From Peribacillus deserti (GTDB taxonomy: Bacteria > Bacillota > Bacilli > Bacillales > DSM-1321): DNA of 64,000 nucleotides. A program made the translations under genes and the position numbers. Numbering within the stretch: the first letter of the stretch is position 1; each line of letters begins with the position of its first letter. The DNA is taken from the NCBI RefSeq assembly GCF_016909175.1, contig NZ_JAFBFI010000001.1, positions 372,001-436,000 on the forward strand, in the 5' to 3' direction. Below the pieces are notes generated by a model, which worked only from the letters and a program-made list of their open reading frames with translations, had not been told where the DNA came from and did no database searches. Below, in pieces: positions 35,846 to 47,301 of this stretch.

Positions 35846-37114
35846 ATGAAGATTGAACGGTTGACTAAAGGGCTGTCGCTGAAACGTTCCGTTGAAAATG
35901 GGACTCAGGAGCAGAGGAATGCAGTTATAGATATTATCAGCAGTGTACGTACAAAAGGAGATTCTGCCCTTCATGAATGGACGAGGAAATTTGATGGTGC
36001 AGAGCTTTATGAGCTGCAGGTTTCGTCCCTTGAAATAGAAGAGGCTGTTAACTCTATTTCAAACGAGATGGCGTCTGTTATTAGTGAAGCGGCGGAAAAT
36101 ATCCGTTCTTTTCATAGTAAGCAGCTAAAGAATTCCTGGATGACTACAGATGAGACGGGCACACTTCTTGGGCAAAAGGTGACGCCGCTTGATTCGGTAG
36201 GTGTGTATGTGCCTGGAGGGAAAGCAGCTTATCCTTCGTCCGTTTTAATGAATGTGATTCCGGCCCGTACAGCGGGTGTGAAACGCATTGTGATGGTAAC
36301 TCCCCCTGACAGTGATGGCAAGCTGCCTGCCGGCGTTCTGAGTGCGGCAAAAATAGCAGGAGTGGATGAAATCTATAAAGTGGGCGGTGCACAGGCTGTT
36401 GCTGCACTGGCATATGGTACTGAAACGATTTCACCTGTTGATAAAATTGTGGGGCCGGGAAATATTTATGTCGCCCTTGCCAAGCGTGAAGTGTTTGGTG
36501 ATGTTGATATCGACATGATTGCCGGTCCAAGCGAAATAGCCATCCTCGCTGATGAGACGGCTATTGCCTCTGAAGTGGCAGCAGACTTACTGTCACAGGC
36601 TGAGCATGATGAGCGGGCGAGCAGTGTACTTATCACTACGTCGGCGGAACTTGCGGATGAGGTATCAAAGGAAGTAGAGACTCAGCTTTCCAGCTTGCCA
36701 AAAGAACAGATTGCTAGAAGCTCAATAAATGATTTTGGACGGATTTATGTGGCAGAAACGATGGAAGCAGCCGTTGAAGCGGTAAATGAAATCGCGCCAG
36801 AACATCTTGAGGTTCTTACAGAAAATCCAATCGAACTATTAGGTAAAATTCGGCATGCAGGAGCCATCTTCCTTGGAAGATACAGCTCAGAACCAGTAGG
36901 CGACTATTTTGCGGGACCCAATCATGTACTACCGACTAATGGAACGGCGAGATTCTCAAGTCCGCTGAATGTGGAAGACTTTCAAAAGAAATCTAGCGTG
37001 ATTATGTACAGTAAGCAGTCCTTTGAACAAAACGCTGCTAAAATAGCCGCATTTGCAAGACTAGAAGGATTAGAAGCCCATGCGAGGGCGATTGAATCGA
37101 GACTTGGAAAATAA
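35846..37114 (+). CDS. hisD: Histidinol dehydrogenase
   Basis: A 422-residue NAD+-dependent zinc enzyme making L-histidine from L-histidinol in two steps. Signature region: DKIVGPGNIYVALAKREVFG, DMIAGPSEI, LLSQAEHDE (metal His) and EPVGDYFAGPNHVLPT. ATG at 35846 with AAAAGGA upstream; the upstream TTG at 35807 lies inside the MITE. The ribosome binding site is immediately downstream of the element. Confidence 0.96.
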   Translation: MKIERLTKGLSLKRSVENGTQEQRNAVIDIISSVRTKGDSALHEWTRKFDGAELYELQVSSLEIEEAVNSISNEMASVISEAAENIRSFHSKQLKNSWMTTDETGTLLGQKVTPLDSVGVYVPGGKAAYPSSVLMNVIPARTAGVKRIVMVTPPDSDGKLPAGVLSAAKIAGVDEIYKVGGAQAVAALAYGTETISPVDKIVGPGNIYVALAKREVFGDVDIDMIAGPSEIAILADETAIASEVAADLLSQAEHDERASSVLITTSAELADEVSKEVETQLSSLPKEQIARSSINDFGRIYVAETMEAAVEAVNEIAPEHLEVLTENPIELLGKIRHAGAIFLGRYSSEPVGDYFAGPNHVLPTNGTARFSSPLNVEDFQKKSSVIMYSKQSFEQNAAKIAAFARLEGLEAHARAIESRLGK

Positions 37115-37124
37115 GCACGGGAAA

Positions 37125-37204
37125 GGGGGACTGTCCCCCAAAAAAACAGGCAGAACGCAGGGATAAAGGGACTTTGTTCGTTTGGGAAATGGGGGCAGTC
37201 CCCA
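37125..37204. repeat. Two GGGGACTGTCCCC-type palindromes between hisD and hisB
   Basis: GGGGGA-ctg-TCCCCC (37125-37139) followed by an A-run, and TGGGGGCAGTCCCCA (37190-37204). Both belong to the word family at 8051 and 40588. They fill the hisD-hisB gap. They could attenuate transcription inside the operon, though no T-run follows either on the + strand. Confidence 0.7.
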
Positions 37205-37225
37205 CAATTGTTAGGAGGGTTCTTG

Positions 37226-37813
37226 ATGGAGCGGGTTGCAAGGATTGAGAGGAAGACGAATGAGACGGATATTAAGCTGGAGTTTGGGATTGATGGTGAG
37301 GGGCTTGCTTCTTTAGAGACGGGTGTGCCGTTTCTTACGCATATGCTGGATTTGTTTACGAAGCATGGCCAGTTTAATTTGATTGTGGATGCTAAGGGTG
37401 ATATTGAGGTGGATGATCACCATACCTCGGAAGATATTGCGATCTGCCTGGGCCAGGCGCTGATCCAGGCCCTCGGCGACAAGAGGGGTATAAAGCGTTA
37501 CGGCAATGCTTTTGTACCGATGGATGAAGCCTTGGCACAGGTTGTGGTGGACTTAAGCAACCGCCCTCATCTTGAATTCAGGGCGGACTTTCCTTCACAG
37601 AAGGTAGGCACGTTCGATACGGAGCTTGTTCATGAATTTTTGTGGAAACTCACCCTTGAAACGCGGATGAACCTGCACGTAATTGTTCACTACGGACAAA
37701 ACACTCACCATATTATCGAAGCGATCTTTAAGGCACTTGCCCGGGCGCTGGACGAGGCAACGACCATTGACCCAAGAGTTAAAGGAGTGCTCTCCACGAA
37801 AGGGATGTTATAA
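37226..37813 (+). CDS. hisB: Imidazoleglycerol-phosphate dehydratase
   Basis: A 195-residue Mn-dependent dehydratase without the phosphatase domain of enteric HisB. Metal motifs: [40 protein letters not shown] and [23 protein letters not shown] at 37226 with AGGAGGG upstream. hisH begins one base past the stop codon. Confidence 0.96.
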   Translation: MERVARIERKTNETDIKLEFGIDGEGLASLETGVPFLTHMLDLFTKHGQFNLIVDAKGDIEVDDHHTSEDIAICLGQALIQALGDKRGIKRYGNAFVPMDEALAQVVVDLSNRPHLEFRADFPSQKVGTFDTELVHEFLWKLTLETRMNLHVIVHYGQNTHHIIEAIFKALARALDEATTIDPRVKGVLSTKGML

Positions 37814-38446
37814 ATGATCGGCATCGTTGATTACGGCATGGGAAATTTATTTAGTGTCAGCAAAGCTCTTGAGCGGCTGGGGGCTGACTACTTTATGTCA
37901 TCTGACCCTGAAAAATTGGCAGAGGCAAAAGCGATCCTGCTTCCTGGTGTTGGCGCATTTAAGGATGCAATGGACCAATTGAATTCTCTTGGGCTTACTC
38001 CCTTTTTAAAGGATTATGCTGTAAGCGGACGGCCGCTGCTCGGCATCTGCCTTGGCATGCAGCTGTTATTCGAGAACAGCAATGAATATGGCTTCGCTGA
38101 AGGTTTGTCTTTACTGCCAGGCACCATCAGGCATTTCCCTGGTGTTGATGCAGAGGGGAATTCATATAAAGTACCGCATATGGGCTGGAATAAACTTAAG
38201 TACCAAGTGCCTTCACCGCTGTTAGATGGAATTGAAGAAAGCCATGTGTATTTTGTACATTCTTATTTGGCAAAAACCGATAGTGAAATTATCAATGCAA
38301 GTGCAGATTACGGAGAAGAAGTTCCAGCCATCGTGTCTAGAAATAATGTGATGGGTATGCAGTTCCATCCAGAGAAAAGCGGCGAAACAGGAATGGCGCT
38401 GCTCCGAAACTTTATTAACATGTCAGAAAGCAAGGTGACCTTATGA
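37814..38446 (+). CDS. hisH: Imidazole glycerol phosphate synthase, glutaminase subunit
   Basis: A 210-residue class I amidotransferase that supplies ammonia to HisF. Catalytic cysteine in [13 protein letters not shown] and His/Glu in [10 protein letters not shown]. Oxyanion region [11 protein letters not shown]. Overlaps hisA by four bases. Confidence 0.96.
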   Translation: MIGIVDYGMGNLFSVSKALERLGADYFMSSDPEKLAEAKAILLPGVGAFKDAMDQLNSLGLTPFLKDYAVSGRPLLGICLGMQLLFENSNEYGFAEGLSLLPGTIRHFPGVDAEGNSYKVPHMGWNKLKYQVPSPLLDGIEESHVYFVHSYLAKTDSEIINASADYGEEVPAIVSRNNVMGMQFHPEKSGETGMALLRNFINMSESKVTL

Positions 38447-39177
38447 GTTCATTCACGATATACCCAGCCATCGATATCCGGGGAGGAAAGTGTGTAAGAC
38501 TTCTCCAGGGAGATTATGAAAAGGAAACTGTCTACGGAGATTCGCCGTCTGAAATGGCAAGGAGCTTCGCAGAACAGGGAACATCCTGGATTCATATGGT
38601 CGACCTTGACGGAGCGAAAATCGGGCGTCCGGTGAATGATACTTCCGTTTTTCAAGCTGCGCGTAAAACTGGGGTTAACATCCAGGCTGGCGGCGGTATC
38701 AGAACGGAAAAGGATATTCTCCATTACCTGGACAGCGGCGTGGCACGTGTAATTTTAGGAAGCATCGCTGTGTCTGATAAGGAATTTACAAAGGATATGC
38801 TGAAAAAGTATGGCAGATCCATAGCAATCGGAATTGATGCTAAAAATGGAATGGCGGCAACACACGGCTGGCTGCAGACATCAGAGGTCAAAGCGGTGGA
38901 ACTTGGAAAAGCACTGGCTGATGCTGGTGCTGAGACCTTTATTTTTACAGATATTGAAACAGATGGCATGCTGTCCGGTCCGAATGTAGACGCAGTGGCA
39001 TTGATGGCCAGAGAGACAGGAAAGAGTGTCATTGCGTCCGGCGGTGTCAGCAGTCTGGAGGATATCCGAAACCTTTCAAAGCTTTCCTCAAGCGGTGTGT
39101 CGGGTGCCATTGTCGGAAAAGCCTTGTACACAGGGGTATTTACAGTGCGTGAGGCGCTTAAAGAGGTACAGCTATGA
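38443..39177 (+). CDS. hisA: ProFAR isomerase
   Basis: A 244-residue TIM-barrel isomerase of the fourth pathway step. Catalytic Asp8 in [14 protein letters not shown] and a second aspartate in [16 protein letters not shown]. Phosphate loops IQAGGGIR and VIASGGVSS. Overlaps hisF by four bases. Confidence 0.96.
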   Translation: MSSFTIYPAIDIRGGKCVRLLQGDYEKETVYGDSPSEMARSFAEQGTSWIHMVDLDGAKIGRPVNDTSVFQAARKTGVNIQAGGGIRTEKDILHYLDSGVARVILGSIAVSDKEFTKDMLKKYGRSIAIGIDAKNGMAATHGWLQTSEVKAVELGKALADAGAETFIFTDIETDGMLSGPNVDAVALMARETGKSVIASGGVSSLEDIRNLSKLSSSGVSGAIVGKALYTGVFTVREALKEVQL

Positions 39178-39932
39178 TTACCAAACGGATTATTCCCTGC
39201 CTGGATGTGAAAGAAGGAAGAGTAGTCAAAGGAATTCAATTCTTAGGACTAAGGGATGCCGGCGACCCGGTAGAGCTTGCTGCCTTCTACGACCGAGAAG
39301 GAGCAGATGAACTGGTCTTTTTAGATATTTCGGCCTCACATGAAGGGCGAAAAACGATGGTTGAAGTCGTGAAAAGTGTGGCGGCATCTCTTGCCATTCC
39401 TTTTACGGTAGGCGGAGGCATTAACTCGCTGGAAGATATGAAGCGCATCCTTCGTGCCGGTGCGGATAAAGTGTCGCTTAATACGGCAGCTGTTGTGAAT
39501 CCGGACTTAATTTCAGAGGGTGCTAGATTCTTTGGCACGCAGTGTATCGTCGTAGCCATTGATGCGAAGTATGATGAAGAAATAGGAACCTGGATGGTCT
39601 ATACGCACGGCGGCAGGGCGAAGACGGATAAGACAGCTGTTGCGTGGGCGCAGGAGGCCGTTAAACGTGGAGCCGGAGAAATTCTGCTCACAAGCATGGA
39701 TAGTGACGGAGAGAAACAAGGATTTAATCTTGAGCTTACCTCTGCTGTCAGTAATGCCGTAAGCGTTCCTGTGATTGCTTCAGGCGGTGCCGGCAATGCA
39801 GAGCATTTTTATGATGCCTTCTCGCGTGGCAAGGCAGATGCTGCACTGGCAGCTTCCATTTTTCATTACAAAGAAACGTCTGTAAAAGAAGTAAAGAATT
39901 TTTTATTAAGCCGGGGAGTGAACATACGATGA
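39174..39932 (+). CDS. hisF: Imidazole glycerol phosphate synthase, cyclase subunit
   Basis: A 252-residue TIM-barrel cyclase, partner of HisH. Catalytic Asp11 in [16 protein letters not shown] and Asp130 region [17 protein letters not shown]. Phosphate loops TVGGGINS and VIASGGAGN. Overlaps hisI by four bases. Confidence 0.96.
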   Translation: MITKRIIPCLDVKEGRVVKGIQFLGLRDAGDPVELAAFYDREGADELVFLDISASHEGRKTMVEVVKSVAASLAIPFTVGGGINSLEDMKRILRAGADKVSLNTAAVVNPDLISEGARFFGTQCIVVAIDAKYDEEIGTWMVYTHGGRAKTDKTAVAWAQEAVKRGAGEILLTSMDSDGEKQGFNLELTSAVSNAVSVPVIASGGAGNAEHFYDAFSRGKADAALAASIFHYKETSVKEVKNFLLSRGVNIR

Positions 39933-40579
39933 ATATACAGAGTTTTAAATTTGACGAAAAAGGCCTGCTTCCGGCGATTGTCCAGGACTTGAACACGAAA
40001 GAGGTTCTGACTCTAGCTTATATGAACGAGGAATCTCTTAAGCGATCTATTGAGACAGGGGAAACCTGGTTTTTCAGCCGTTCCCGTCAGGAACTGTGGC
40101 ATAAAGGAGAAACAAGCGGAAACACTCAGAAAATCAAAGAGATCAAATTTGATTGTGATCAGGATGCTTTAGTGGTTTTGGTTGAGCCAAAAGGGCCTGC
40201 CTGCCACACTGGAACTGTCAGCTGCTTCACTGAAAGCATCTTTAAATCAGAGGAGCCTGCTGAATCTGCTTCTGCTCACAGTTCATCACCGGCCGATTTC
40301 CTGCTTGAACTGGAAGAGCTAATAGCGGAGAGAGAAAGACTCCGTCCGGAAGGGTCGTATTCAACCTACCTATTTGAAAAGGGTGTTGACAAGATTCTTA
40401 AAAAAGTAGGAGAAGAATCAGCTGAAGTCATTATTGCAGCCAAAAATAGAGACGCTGAAGAACTAAAATGGGAAACTGCCGATCTATTCTATCATGTTCT
40501 TATCCTCCTGAGAGAGCAAAAAGTGCCTTTCACAGAGGTGCTGAATGTGCTGAAAAAAAGACATGCCGATGGGAAATAA
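39929..40579 (+). CDS. hisI: Bifunctional PRA-CH/PRA-PH enzyme
   Basis: A 216-residue fusion. The N-terminal phosphoribosyl-AMP cyclohydrolase has zinc/metal motifs [20 protein letters not shown] and TGTVSCF. A Ser/Ala-rich linker (about residues 108-122) precedes the C-terminal phosphoribosyl-ATP pyrophosphohydrolase ([33 protein letters not shown]). Catalyses steps two and three. Last his gene; the operon ends in the terminator at 40582. Confidence 0.95.
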   Translation: MNIQSFKFDEKGLLPAIVQDLNTKEVLTLAYMNEESLKRSIETGETWFFSRSRQELWHKGETSGNTQKIKEIKFDCDQDALVVLVEPKGPACHTGTVSCFTESIFKSEEPAESASAHSSSPADFLLELEELIAERERLRPEGSYSTYLFEKGVDKILKKVGEESAEVIIAAKNRDAEELKWETADLFYHVLILLREQKVPFTEVLNVLKKRHADGK

Positions 40580-40581
40580 TT

Positions 40582-40614
40582 GGGAAATGGGGACTGTCCC
40601 CATTTCCCTTTTTT
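40582..40614 (+). terminator. Terminator of the his operon, made of the recurrent palindrome
   Basis: GGGAAATGGGGA-ctg-TCCCCATTTCCC, a perfect 12-bp stem followed by TTTTTT. It contains the word TGGGGACTGTCCCCA found elsewhere in the window. Confidence 0.92.
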
Positions 40615-40630
40615 GTGGTATAATGCTTTA
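40609..40630 (+). promoter_or_regulatory. Probable promoter of yvcD (extended -10)
   Basis: TGG-TATAAT (TATAAT at 40619-40624) directly after the his terminator. No good -35 box is present, as usual for extended -10 promoters. Confidence 0.45.
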
Positions 40631-40661
40631 GTTAATCAATGTTTTTTTAATGGAGGACTTC

Positions 40662-42170
40662 ATGTCTAAGGATTCAAAGGCAGAACAGCAGGCACAGATT
40701 TTTTCATTTCATCCTACAGGAGAGTATTACTTTGCTAAGGGATTAAAATATTTTCATCGCAGGGATTTACATAAGGCGAAAAAGTATATGGAACGAGCAT
40801 ACGAGCTGGAGGCCGGGGAGCCAATGATTGCATGCCAGCTCGCTATTGTTTGTACGGAGCTTGGTGAATATGAGTATTCAAATGAGCTACTCCAGACTAT
40901 TTTAAACGGCCTTGATCCCTTCATGACAGAATGCCATTATTTTTTGGCAAACAATTATGCCCATTTGGGATTGTTCCAAGAGGCGTATAAGCATGTAAAC
41001 GATTATCTTGACAAGGAAGAAGACGGGGAATTCAGTGATGATGCGGAAGAGCTGATTGATCTCATCGCGTTTGAGATGGATGAGTCTGGTGAAACACTGG
41101 AATCCCTTGACCAGCAGGATGGGCTGATTTTCAAGCAGGAAAAGGCAAGGGAGCAGCTTGAAATAGGCAATTTTTCCAAGGCTATTGAAACTCTCAGCGA
41201 AATTGTGGAAGAATACCCAGAGTTTTGGTCGGCTTATAATAATTTAGCTCTGGCTCATTTTTATCTGGGTAAAACCGATGAGGCGTTTGAAGTACTGAAT
41301 AGCGTGCTGGAGAAAAATCCGGGAAATCTATATGCATTATGTAATTTGCTTGTGTTTCACTTCTATCAAAAAAATATGAGCAAGGTAGCTGAAATTACGG
41401 CCATGCTTGAAAAGATCTGCCCGATCATGAATGAACAGCGTTTTAAGCTTGGAGCTACTTTTGCGATGACCGGACAGTATGAGCTTGCTTATAAATGGCT
41501 TAAGCTTCTTCAAAAAAAGGGCTTTGATCACGATGGGACATTTTATTATTGGCTGGCAGACAGTGCCTACCATCTTGGTCATACTAAAACTGCAAAGCAG
41601 GCATGGAAGCGGGTGCTTTCCTTCAGCCCCGAAAAAGAGGGGATGGAGCCGTGGAAAGAATCCAAAGAGGTTACTGGATTCGAAGACCATTATCCTTCCA
41701 TTATCAAACGGCTCGAAAGCGAATTGGTTGAGGAAAGATTATTTGGTATTTTCCTAACAAAACATTCTATTCATCAGAAGCGAATCAGCAATCATGAGGC
41801 ATATAAGCATAATGAAAAGTTTGATCGTCTTGAAAAAGAATATTCGGCTTATGTTAGTTCTTCAGCTCGAAAAAATTCGTCGAGCTCGATTCACTTTGCT
41901 GATGGTGCAGCAGATCTTTTATTTACGCATTATCGGCCGATTCAGCTGACAGAAGCCGGTGTTTTCCTTATGTGGTTTTCTGTTTTTTCAGAGGCAGATA
42001 AACGCAATATTCCACTTAAAAATTTAAAAGCCCTTGCAGCATCTGTTGATTTTATCTGGCATAGGCTGAGAAATGAACCTATTACCCAGAAGGACGCAGC
42101 TGATAAATACGGTGTTTCAACAGCGACTTTAAGAAAATATATTGAAACAGTGAATGATCTTCTTATTTAA
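40662..42170 (+). CDS. yvcD: TPR-repeat protein YvcD
   Basis: A 502-residue cytoplasmic protein with tetratricopeptide repeats over residues 30-330 (e.g. HKAKKYMERAYELEAGEPMI, FWSAYNNLALAHFYLGKTDE, YWLADSAYHLGHTKTAKQAW). A C-terminal helix-turn-helix-like segment (KDAADKYGVSTATLRKYIET) suggests nucleic-acid or regulator binding. Position between hisI and trxB matches B. subtilis yvcD. Function unknown. ATG at 40662 with TGGAGG upstream. Its stop codon TAA is part of the target duplication of MITE B2. Confidence 0.85.
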   Translation: MSKDSKAEQQAQIFSFHPTGEYYFAKGLKYFHRRDLHKAKKYMERAYELEAGEPMIACQLAIVCTELGEYEYSNELLQTILNGLDPFMTECHYFLANNYAHLGLFQEAYKHVNDYLDKEEDGEFSDDAEELIDLIAFEMDESGETLESLDQQDGLIFKQEKAREQLEIGNFSKAIETLSEIVEEYPEFWSAYNNLALAHFYLGKTDEAFEVLNSVLEKNPGNLYALCNLLVFHFYQKNMSKVAEITAMLEKICPIMNEQRFKLGATFAMTGQYELAYKWLKLLQKKGFDHDGTFYYWLADSAYHLGHTKTAKQAWKRVLSFSPEKEGMEPWKESKEVTGFEDHYPSIIKRLESELVEERLFGIFLTKHSIHQKRISNHEAYKHNEKFDRLEKEYSAYVSSSARKNSSSSIHFADGAADLLFTHYRPIQLTEAGVFLMWFSVFSEADKRNIPLKNLKALAASVDFIWHRLRNEPITQKDAADKYGVSTATLRKYIETVNDLLI

Positions 42171-42171
42171 A

Positions 42172-42400
42172 GGCTGTTTTCGCAAACTTTGTTGCTATCG
42201 AACAAGGAGGGTTGATTTCCACTCCAGGATGCTCGCTTTCCGCGGGGCGGGCGGTGAGCCTCCTCGGCTTTGCCTGCGGGGTCTCACCTGTCCCGCTGCT
42301 CCCGCAGGAGTCTCGCACCTTATGCTCCAATCAACCTAATTTAACAATGTGATGACTTTGTAAAACTTATTAAATAACAACAATCTTTAAGAAAAGAGCC
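42172..42400 (+). mobile_element. MITE-like element, family B, copy 2
   Basis: Element of 229 bp with exact 8-bp duplications TATTTAAA (42164-42171 and 42401-42408). Left end GGCTGTTTTCGCAAACTTTG, right end inverted GGCTCTTTTCTTAAAGATTG; both share GGCT-TTTTC...AAA...TTGTTG. Core with CGCTTTCCGCGGGGCGGGC and TCTCACCTGTCCCGCTGCTC. The left duplication includes the stop codon of yvcD, so the gene stays intact. Confidence 0.9.
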
Positions 42401-42442
42401 TATTTAAAATACTTCAGGCCGCTCCTAGAGTATGTAAGGTTG

Positions 42443-42499
42443 AGCAAATTTTTGGACTGATTTATATAACTTATATACGATAGTATTTAGGAAATACTA
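42443..42499 (+). promoter_or_regulatory. trxB promoter with Spx-type AGCA element and palindrome
   Basis: TTGGAC (42452-42457), 18-base spacer, TACGAT (42476-42481). AGCA at 42443-42446 would be at about -45 to -42, the place where Spx-RNA polymerase contacts trxB and trxA promoters in B. subtilis. Right after the -10 box lies TAGTATTT-AGG-AAATACTA (42481-42499), a perfect inverted repeat at the expected start of transcription. Confidence 0.6.
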
Positions 42500-42541
42500 C
42501 GATTATCTATGCATACATTGCGGTGGATGCCTATTATATAA

Positions 42542-43501
<960 letters not shown>

Positions 43502-43621
43502 TAATTAAATTGGCAATATTTACATTCGTCATGTTGTTTTAATTCTGCTGTAACACGAATGAAATATAAAATGGGTATCATAAAAATAGAAATTGACCCC
43601 CTTTTATACAAATTTATTTTG

Positions 43622-43658
43622 TAGAAGCACAGGCAGATGCCTGTGCTAATTTTTTTTG
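43622..43658 (+). terminator. Terminator after trxB
   Basis: AGCACAGGCA-ga-TGCCTGTGCT followed by AATTTTTTTT. The rest of the 336-bp gap holds only the next promoter. Confidence 0.9.
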
Positions 43659-43715
43659 TATAAAAAGTATTTTACTGCCGATGAAATATGTGGGGAAAAA
43701 TACATTCTATGTTCA

Positions 43716-43744
43716 TTGTAGCGGCATTTTAAAAATAGTATAAT
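43716..43744 (+). promoter_or_regulatory. Probable SigmaA promoter of yvcI-rapZ-yvcK-whiA
   Basis: TTGTAG (43716-43721), 17-base spacer, TATAAT (43739-43744). Confidence 0.6.
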
Positions 43745-43837
43745 GGAATGAAATATATTTTTTTATCATTACCTGGCCAGCTGTTCCGTGTTAGGGATGG
43801 CTACATATAAATGTTGTTTACTATGAGGTGAAGAATC

Positions 43838-44296
43838 GTGCAGCGTGTAACGAATTGTGTATTGGTTAACGATGATCAAGCATTACTGCTAAAAAAGCCT
43901 CGCCGCGGATGGTTTGTGGCACCGGGAGGAAAGATGGAACCTGGTGAGTCCATCAGGGACGCCTGTATCCGGGAGTATAGAGAAGAAACAGGGATTTATT
44001 TACGGAATCCTTCTATCAAAGGAATTTTCACATTTATCATGAAAGAAGGAGACAAGGTCTTGTCCGAATGGATGATGTTTACCTTCTATGCAACAGAGTT
44101 TGACGGAATTAATGTGGAGGAGTGCGAAGAAGGGGAGCTTTCCTGGCAGCCTCTTGAAGCCATCAGTAAATTGCCAATGGCAGCCGGGGACCATCATATC
44201 CTGGATTATATGGTACACGGCTCTGGCATTATTTATGGAACGTTTACGTACACTCCGGATTTTGAGTTGATTGCATATCGGCTGGATCCCAGCTGA
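43838..44296 (+). CDS. yvcI: Nudix hydrolase YvcI
   Basis: A 152-residue MutT/8-oxo-dGTP-type Nudix protein: Nudix box GGKMEPGESIRDACIREYRE-ETG near residues 30-52. First gene of the yvcI-rapZ-yvcK-whiA cluster, as in B. subtilis. Substrate not known from sequence. GTG start with GAGGTGAA upstream. Confidence 0.9.
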   Translation: MQRVTNCVLVNDDQALLLKKPRRGWFVAPGGKMEPGESIRDACIREYREETGIYLRNPSIKGIFTFIMKEGDKVLSEWMMFTFYATEFDGINVEECEEGELSWQPLEAISKLPMAAGDHHILDYMVHGSGIIYGTFTYTPDFELIAYRLDPS

Positions 44297-44329
44297 TAGG
44301 CGGTCTCTATAGAAAGAGGGGGAAATTAT

Positions 44330-45226
44330 ATGAGCACAGGTTCTGTTTCAGATATTCAGCTAGTGATTATCACAGGGATGTCAGGCGCTGGAAAAACAGT
44401 AGCCATTCAAAGCTTTGAAGATTTAGGTTTCTTTTGTGTGGATAATCTGCCGCCTACTCTGCTTCCTAAGTTCTTAGAATTGATGAAGGAATCAGGCAGC
44501 AAGATGAATAAAGTGGCGCTTGGAATGGATTTGCGTGGAAGGGAATTTTTTGAACATCTGTTCCGGGCTTTAGATGAGATGAGTGAAAGCTCATGGATTA
44601 CACCTCAAATTTTATTCCTGGATGCTGAAGATTCAGTGCTTGTCAGGCGATATAAAGAGACCAGAAGAACCCATCCTTTAGCACCGGTCGGACTGCCGCT
44701 GGAAGGAATACAATTAGAGCGGGGCATGCTGGAAGAACTAAAAGGAAGAGCCCGGCTCATCTACAATACTTCAGAATTAAAGCCCCGGGAGCTTCGTGAA
44801 AAGATCCTCAGTGAGTTTTCTACCAATAATGTAAGTACTTTTATGGTAAATGTGATGTCATTTGGATTCAAGCATGGCATTCCAATTGATGCTGACTTAG
44901 TTTTTGACGTTCGGTTCCTGCCGAATCCTCATTATATTGATTCAATGAGACCGAAAACAGGACTTGATGATGATGTGAATCAATACGTGCTTAAATGGAG
45001 CGAAACACAAAAGTTTTTGGAAAAAGTAACGGATCTGCTGACATTTATGCTTCCTCATTATAAAAGAGAAGGAAAAGCGCAGCTTGTTATAGCCATTGGC
45101 TGTACCGGCGGGCAGCATAGATCGGTCGCTCTTGCAGAGTATATCGGCCACTTCTTTAAAAAGGACTATTTTACACAGATCACACATCGAGATATCGACA
45201 AAAGGAAGGTAAAAAAAGATGCCTAA
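44330..45226 (+). CDS. rapZ: RNase adapter RapZ-like ATPase/GTPase (YvcJ)
   Basis: A 298-residue nucleotide-binding protein: Walker A GMSGAGKT near residue 16, [32 protein letters not shown] and the C-terminal domain with [12 protein letters not shown]. In E. coli RapZ controls GlmS through small RNAs; in Bacillus YvcJ affects competence, so the role here is less clear. Overlaps yvcK by eight bases. Confidence 0.92.
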   Translation: MSTGSVSDIQLVIITGMSGAGKTVAIQSFEDLGFFCVDNLPPTLLPKFLELMKESGSKMNKVALGMDLRGREFFEHLFRALDEMSESSWITPQILFLDAEDSVLVRRYKETRRTHPLAPVGLPLEGIQLERGMLEELKGRARLIYNTSELKPRELREKILSEFSTNNVSTFMVNVMSFGFKHGIPIDADLVFDVRFLPNPHYIDSMRPKTGLDDDVNQYVLKWSETQKFLEKVTDLLTFMLPHYKREGKAQLVIAIGCTGGQHRSVALAEYIGHFFKKDYFTQITHRDIDKRKVKKDA

Positions 45227-46205
45227 TAATCCGACACTGCCTAAGATTGTCGTTATTGGCGGGGGAACTGGATTACCTGTGCTAATTAGAGGGCTTAAAC
45301 AATATCCGATTGATATTACGGCTATTGTAACGGTTGCTGATGACGGAGGAAGCTCAGGGCGTCTGCGTGATGATATGGACATTCCTCCTCCAGGTGATGT
45401 AAGGAATGTACTGGCAGCTCTATCAGACGTTGAACCGCTGGTTGAGCAGATGTTTCAGCACCGCTTTAGCCACTCTGTTGAACTGACTGGCCATTCTCTT
45501 GGGAATTTAATCATTGCCGCAATGACGTCGATAACCGGGGACTTCGTTCATGCCATTCAAGAAATGAGCAAGGTATTGAATGTCCGTGGAAAAGTAATTC
45601 CTGCGGCTAATCAGAGTGTGGTGCTGCATGCTGAAATGGAAGACGGCACGATCGTTACAGGAGAATCCAAAATACCGAAACACGGCAAAAAAATCAAAAG
45701 GGTGTTTTTAACACCAGAAGTTATTCAACCGCTTTCAGAATCGTTGGAAGAAATAAAAAATGCAGATTTAATCGTCATTGGACCTGGAAGTCTGTATACA
45801 AGCATCCTTCCCAATCTGCTTGTTCCTGAATTAGGCCGGGCGGTCTGTGATTCTAAGGCAAAGAAAATTTATATCTGCAACCTGATGACTCAGGCTGGAG
45901 AAACATTAAACTTTACCGCAAGCGATCATGTCGAAGCTATTTATCAGCATATGCAATGCTCATTTATTGATTCTATTCTTGTTAATAATGAAGAAATACC
46001 GCAGGATGCTAAGCTGAAATATAAGGAAGAGTATGCTAAACCCGTCATATATGATTTTGACCGCCTGAGCCAGTTCGGAGTTAAAGTGCTGCAGGAGCAA
46101 ATCGTCAGCTATGACGGCAATGTGGTCCGCCATGATACAAAAAAAGTGGCGGAAATTTTATATAATTTACTAATAAGTGAATACAAACTGCCCAGTCATC
46201 CGTAA
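45219..46205 (+). CDS. yvcK: YvcK, gluconeogenesis/cell-shape factor
   Basis: A 328-residue UDP-sugar-binding protein of the CofD-like fold: [61 protein letters not shown]. In B. subtilis it is needed for growth on gluconeogenic carbon sources and for proper PBP1 localisation. ATG inside the end of rapZ. Confidence 0.93.
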   Translation: MPNNPTLPKIVVIGGGTGLPVLIRGLKQYPIDITAIVTVADDGGSSGRLRDDMDIPPPGDVRNVLAALSDVEPLVEQMFQHRFSHSVELTGHSLGNLIIAAMTSITGDFVHAIQEMSKVLNVRGKVIPAANQSVVLHAEMEDGTIVTGESKIPKHGKKIKRVFLTPEVIQPLSESLEEIKNADLIVIGPGSLYTSILPNLLVPELGRAVCDSKAKKIYICNLMTQAGETLNFTASDHVEAIYQHMQCSFIDSILVNNEEIPQDAKLKYKEEYAKPVIYDFDRLSQFGVKVLQEQIVSYDGNVVRHDTKKVAEILYNLLISEYKLPSHP

Positions 46206-46249
46206 TAGTAATAGAAGGATGGTACGGTTTAAACAGGAGGTGAGAGAGA

Positions 46250-47194
46250 ATGTCTTTTGCATCAGAGACAAAAAAAGAGCTTACAACTTTGGAGGTTAAA
46301 GACTGCTGTGCAAATGCAGAGCTTTCGGCACTCATACGGATGAATGGCTCACTCTCCTTTTCAAACAGAAAATTAGTTGTAGATATTCAGACAGAAAATG
46401 CCGCTATAGCAAGAAGGATTTATACATTATTAAAGAAGAGCTTTGAAGTGCAGGTAGAGCTGCTTGTTAGGAAAAAAATGAAGCTCAAGAAAAATAATGT
46501 ATACATAGTCCGGTTGTCGCACCAGGCCCAGGAAATCCTTCATACTCTTAAAATAATAGGTGACAACTTTACCATTCACCATGATATTTCAAAAGAATTG
46601 GTAGCAAAAAAATGCTGTAAGAGGTCCTATTTAAGAGGAGCTTTTTTAGCTGGCGGATCTGTTAATAATCCGGAGACATCCTCCTACCACTTAGAGGTTT
46701 TCTCATTATACAAAGAACATAATGATGAACTTTGTGAATTAATGAACGGATTTGACTTAAAGGCTAAAACACTTGAACGCAAAAAAGGCTACATTGTTTA
46801 TTTAAAAGAAGCAGAAAAAATCGCTGAATTTCTTAATATTATCGGTGCCCATAGTGCGCTTATGCGTTTTGAGGATGTAAGAATAGTCAGGGATATGAGG
46901 AATTCGGTTAACAGGCTGGTCAACTGTGAAACGGCTAACTTGAATAAAACCATCGGTGCCTCGCTCAGGCAGGTCGAAAATATCAAATTAATTGAACAGA
47001 CGGTCGGCCTCAGTATACTTCCAGACAAGCTCCGGGAAATTGCGGAGCTTCGAGTAGCTTACCAGGATGTGACTCTTAAAGAACTAGGGGAGATGGTTTC
47101 CGGCGGCAATATCAGCAAGTCGGGCATTAATCATAGACTGAGAAAAATTGATGAAATCGCTGAAAAGCTCCGTTCTGGGGAAACGATTTCATAA
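46250..47194 (+). CDS. whiA: DNA-binding protein WhiA
   Basis: A 314-residue protein: N-terminal homing-endonuclease-like (LAGLIDADG) fold without nuclease use ([27 protein letters not shown]), and a C-terminal helix-turn-helix ([20 protein letters not shown]). It binds DNA and influences division and chromosome segregation in Bacillus. ATG with CAGGAGGTGAGA upstream. Confidence 0.94.
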   Translation: MSFASETKKELTTLEVKDCCANAELSALIRMNGSLSFSNRKLVVDIQTENAAIARRIYTLLKKSFEVQVELLVRKKMKLKKNNVYIVRLSHQAQEILHTLKIIGDNFTIHHDISKELVAKKCCKRSYLRGAFLAGGSVNNPETSSYHLEVFSLYKEHNDELCELMNGFDLKAKTLERKKGYIVYLKEAEKIAEFLNIIGAHSALMRFEDVRIVRDMRNSVNRLVNCETANLNKTIGASLRQVENIKLIEQTVGLSILPDKLREIAELRVAYQDVTLKELGEMVSGGNISKSGINHRLRKIDEIAEKLRSGETIS

Positions 47195-47301
47195 ATTATG
47201 CCTAAGCTGGTTTCAATAGACGCAATTAATGGTTAAATAAGTATAATACTCTAATGATCTAAAACATAAATAATAAAAAGCGATAGGGGAGGAAAAAAGA
47301 G

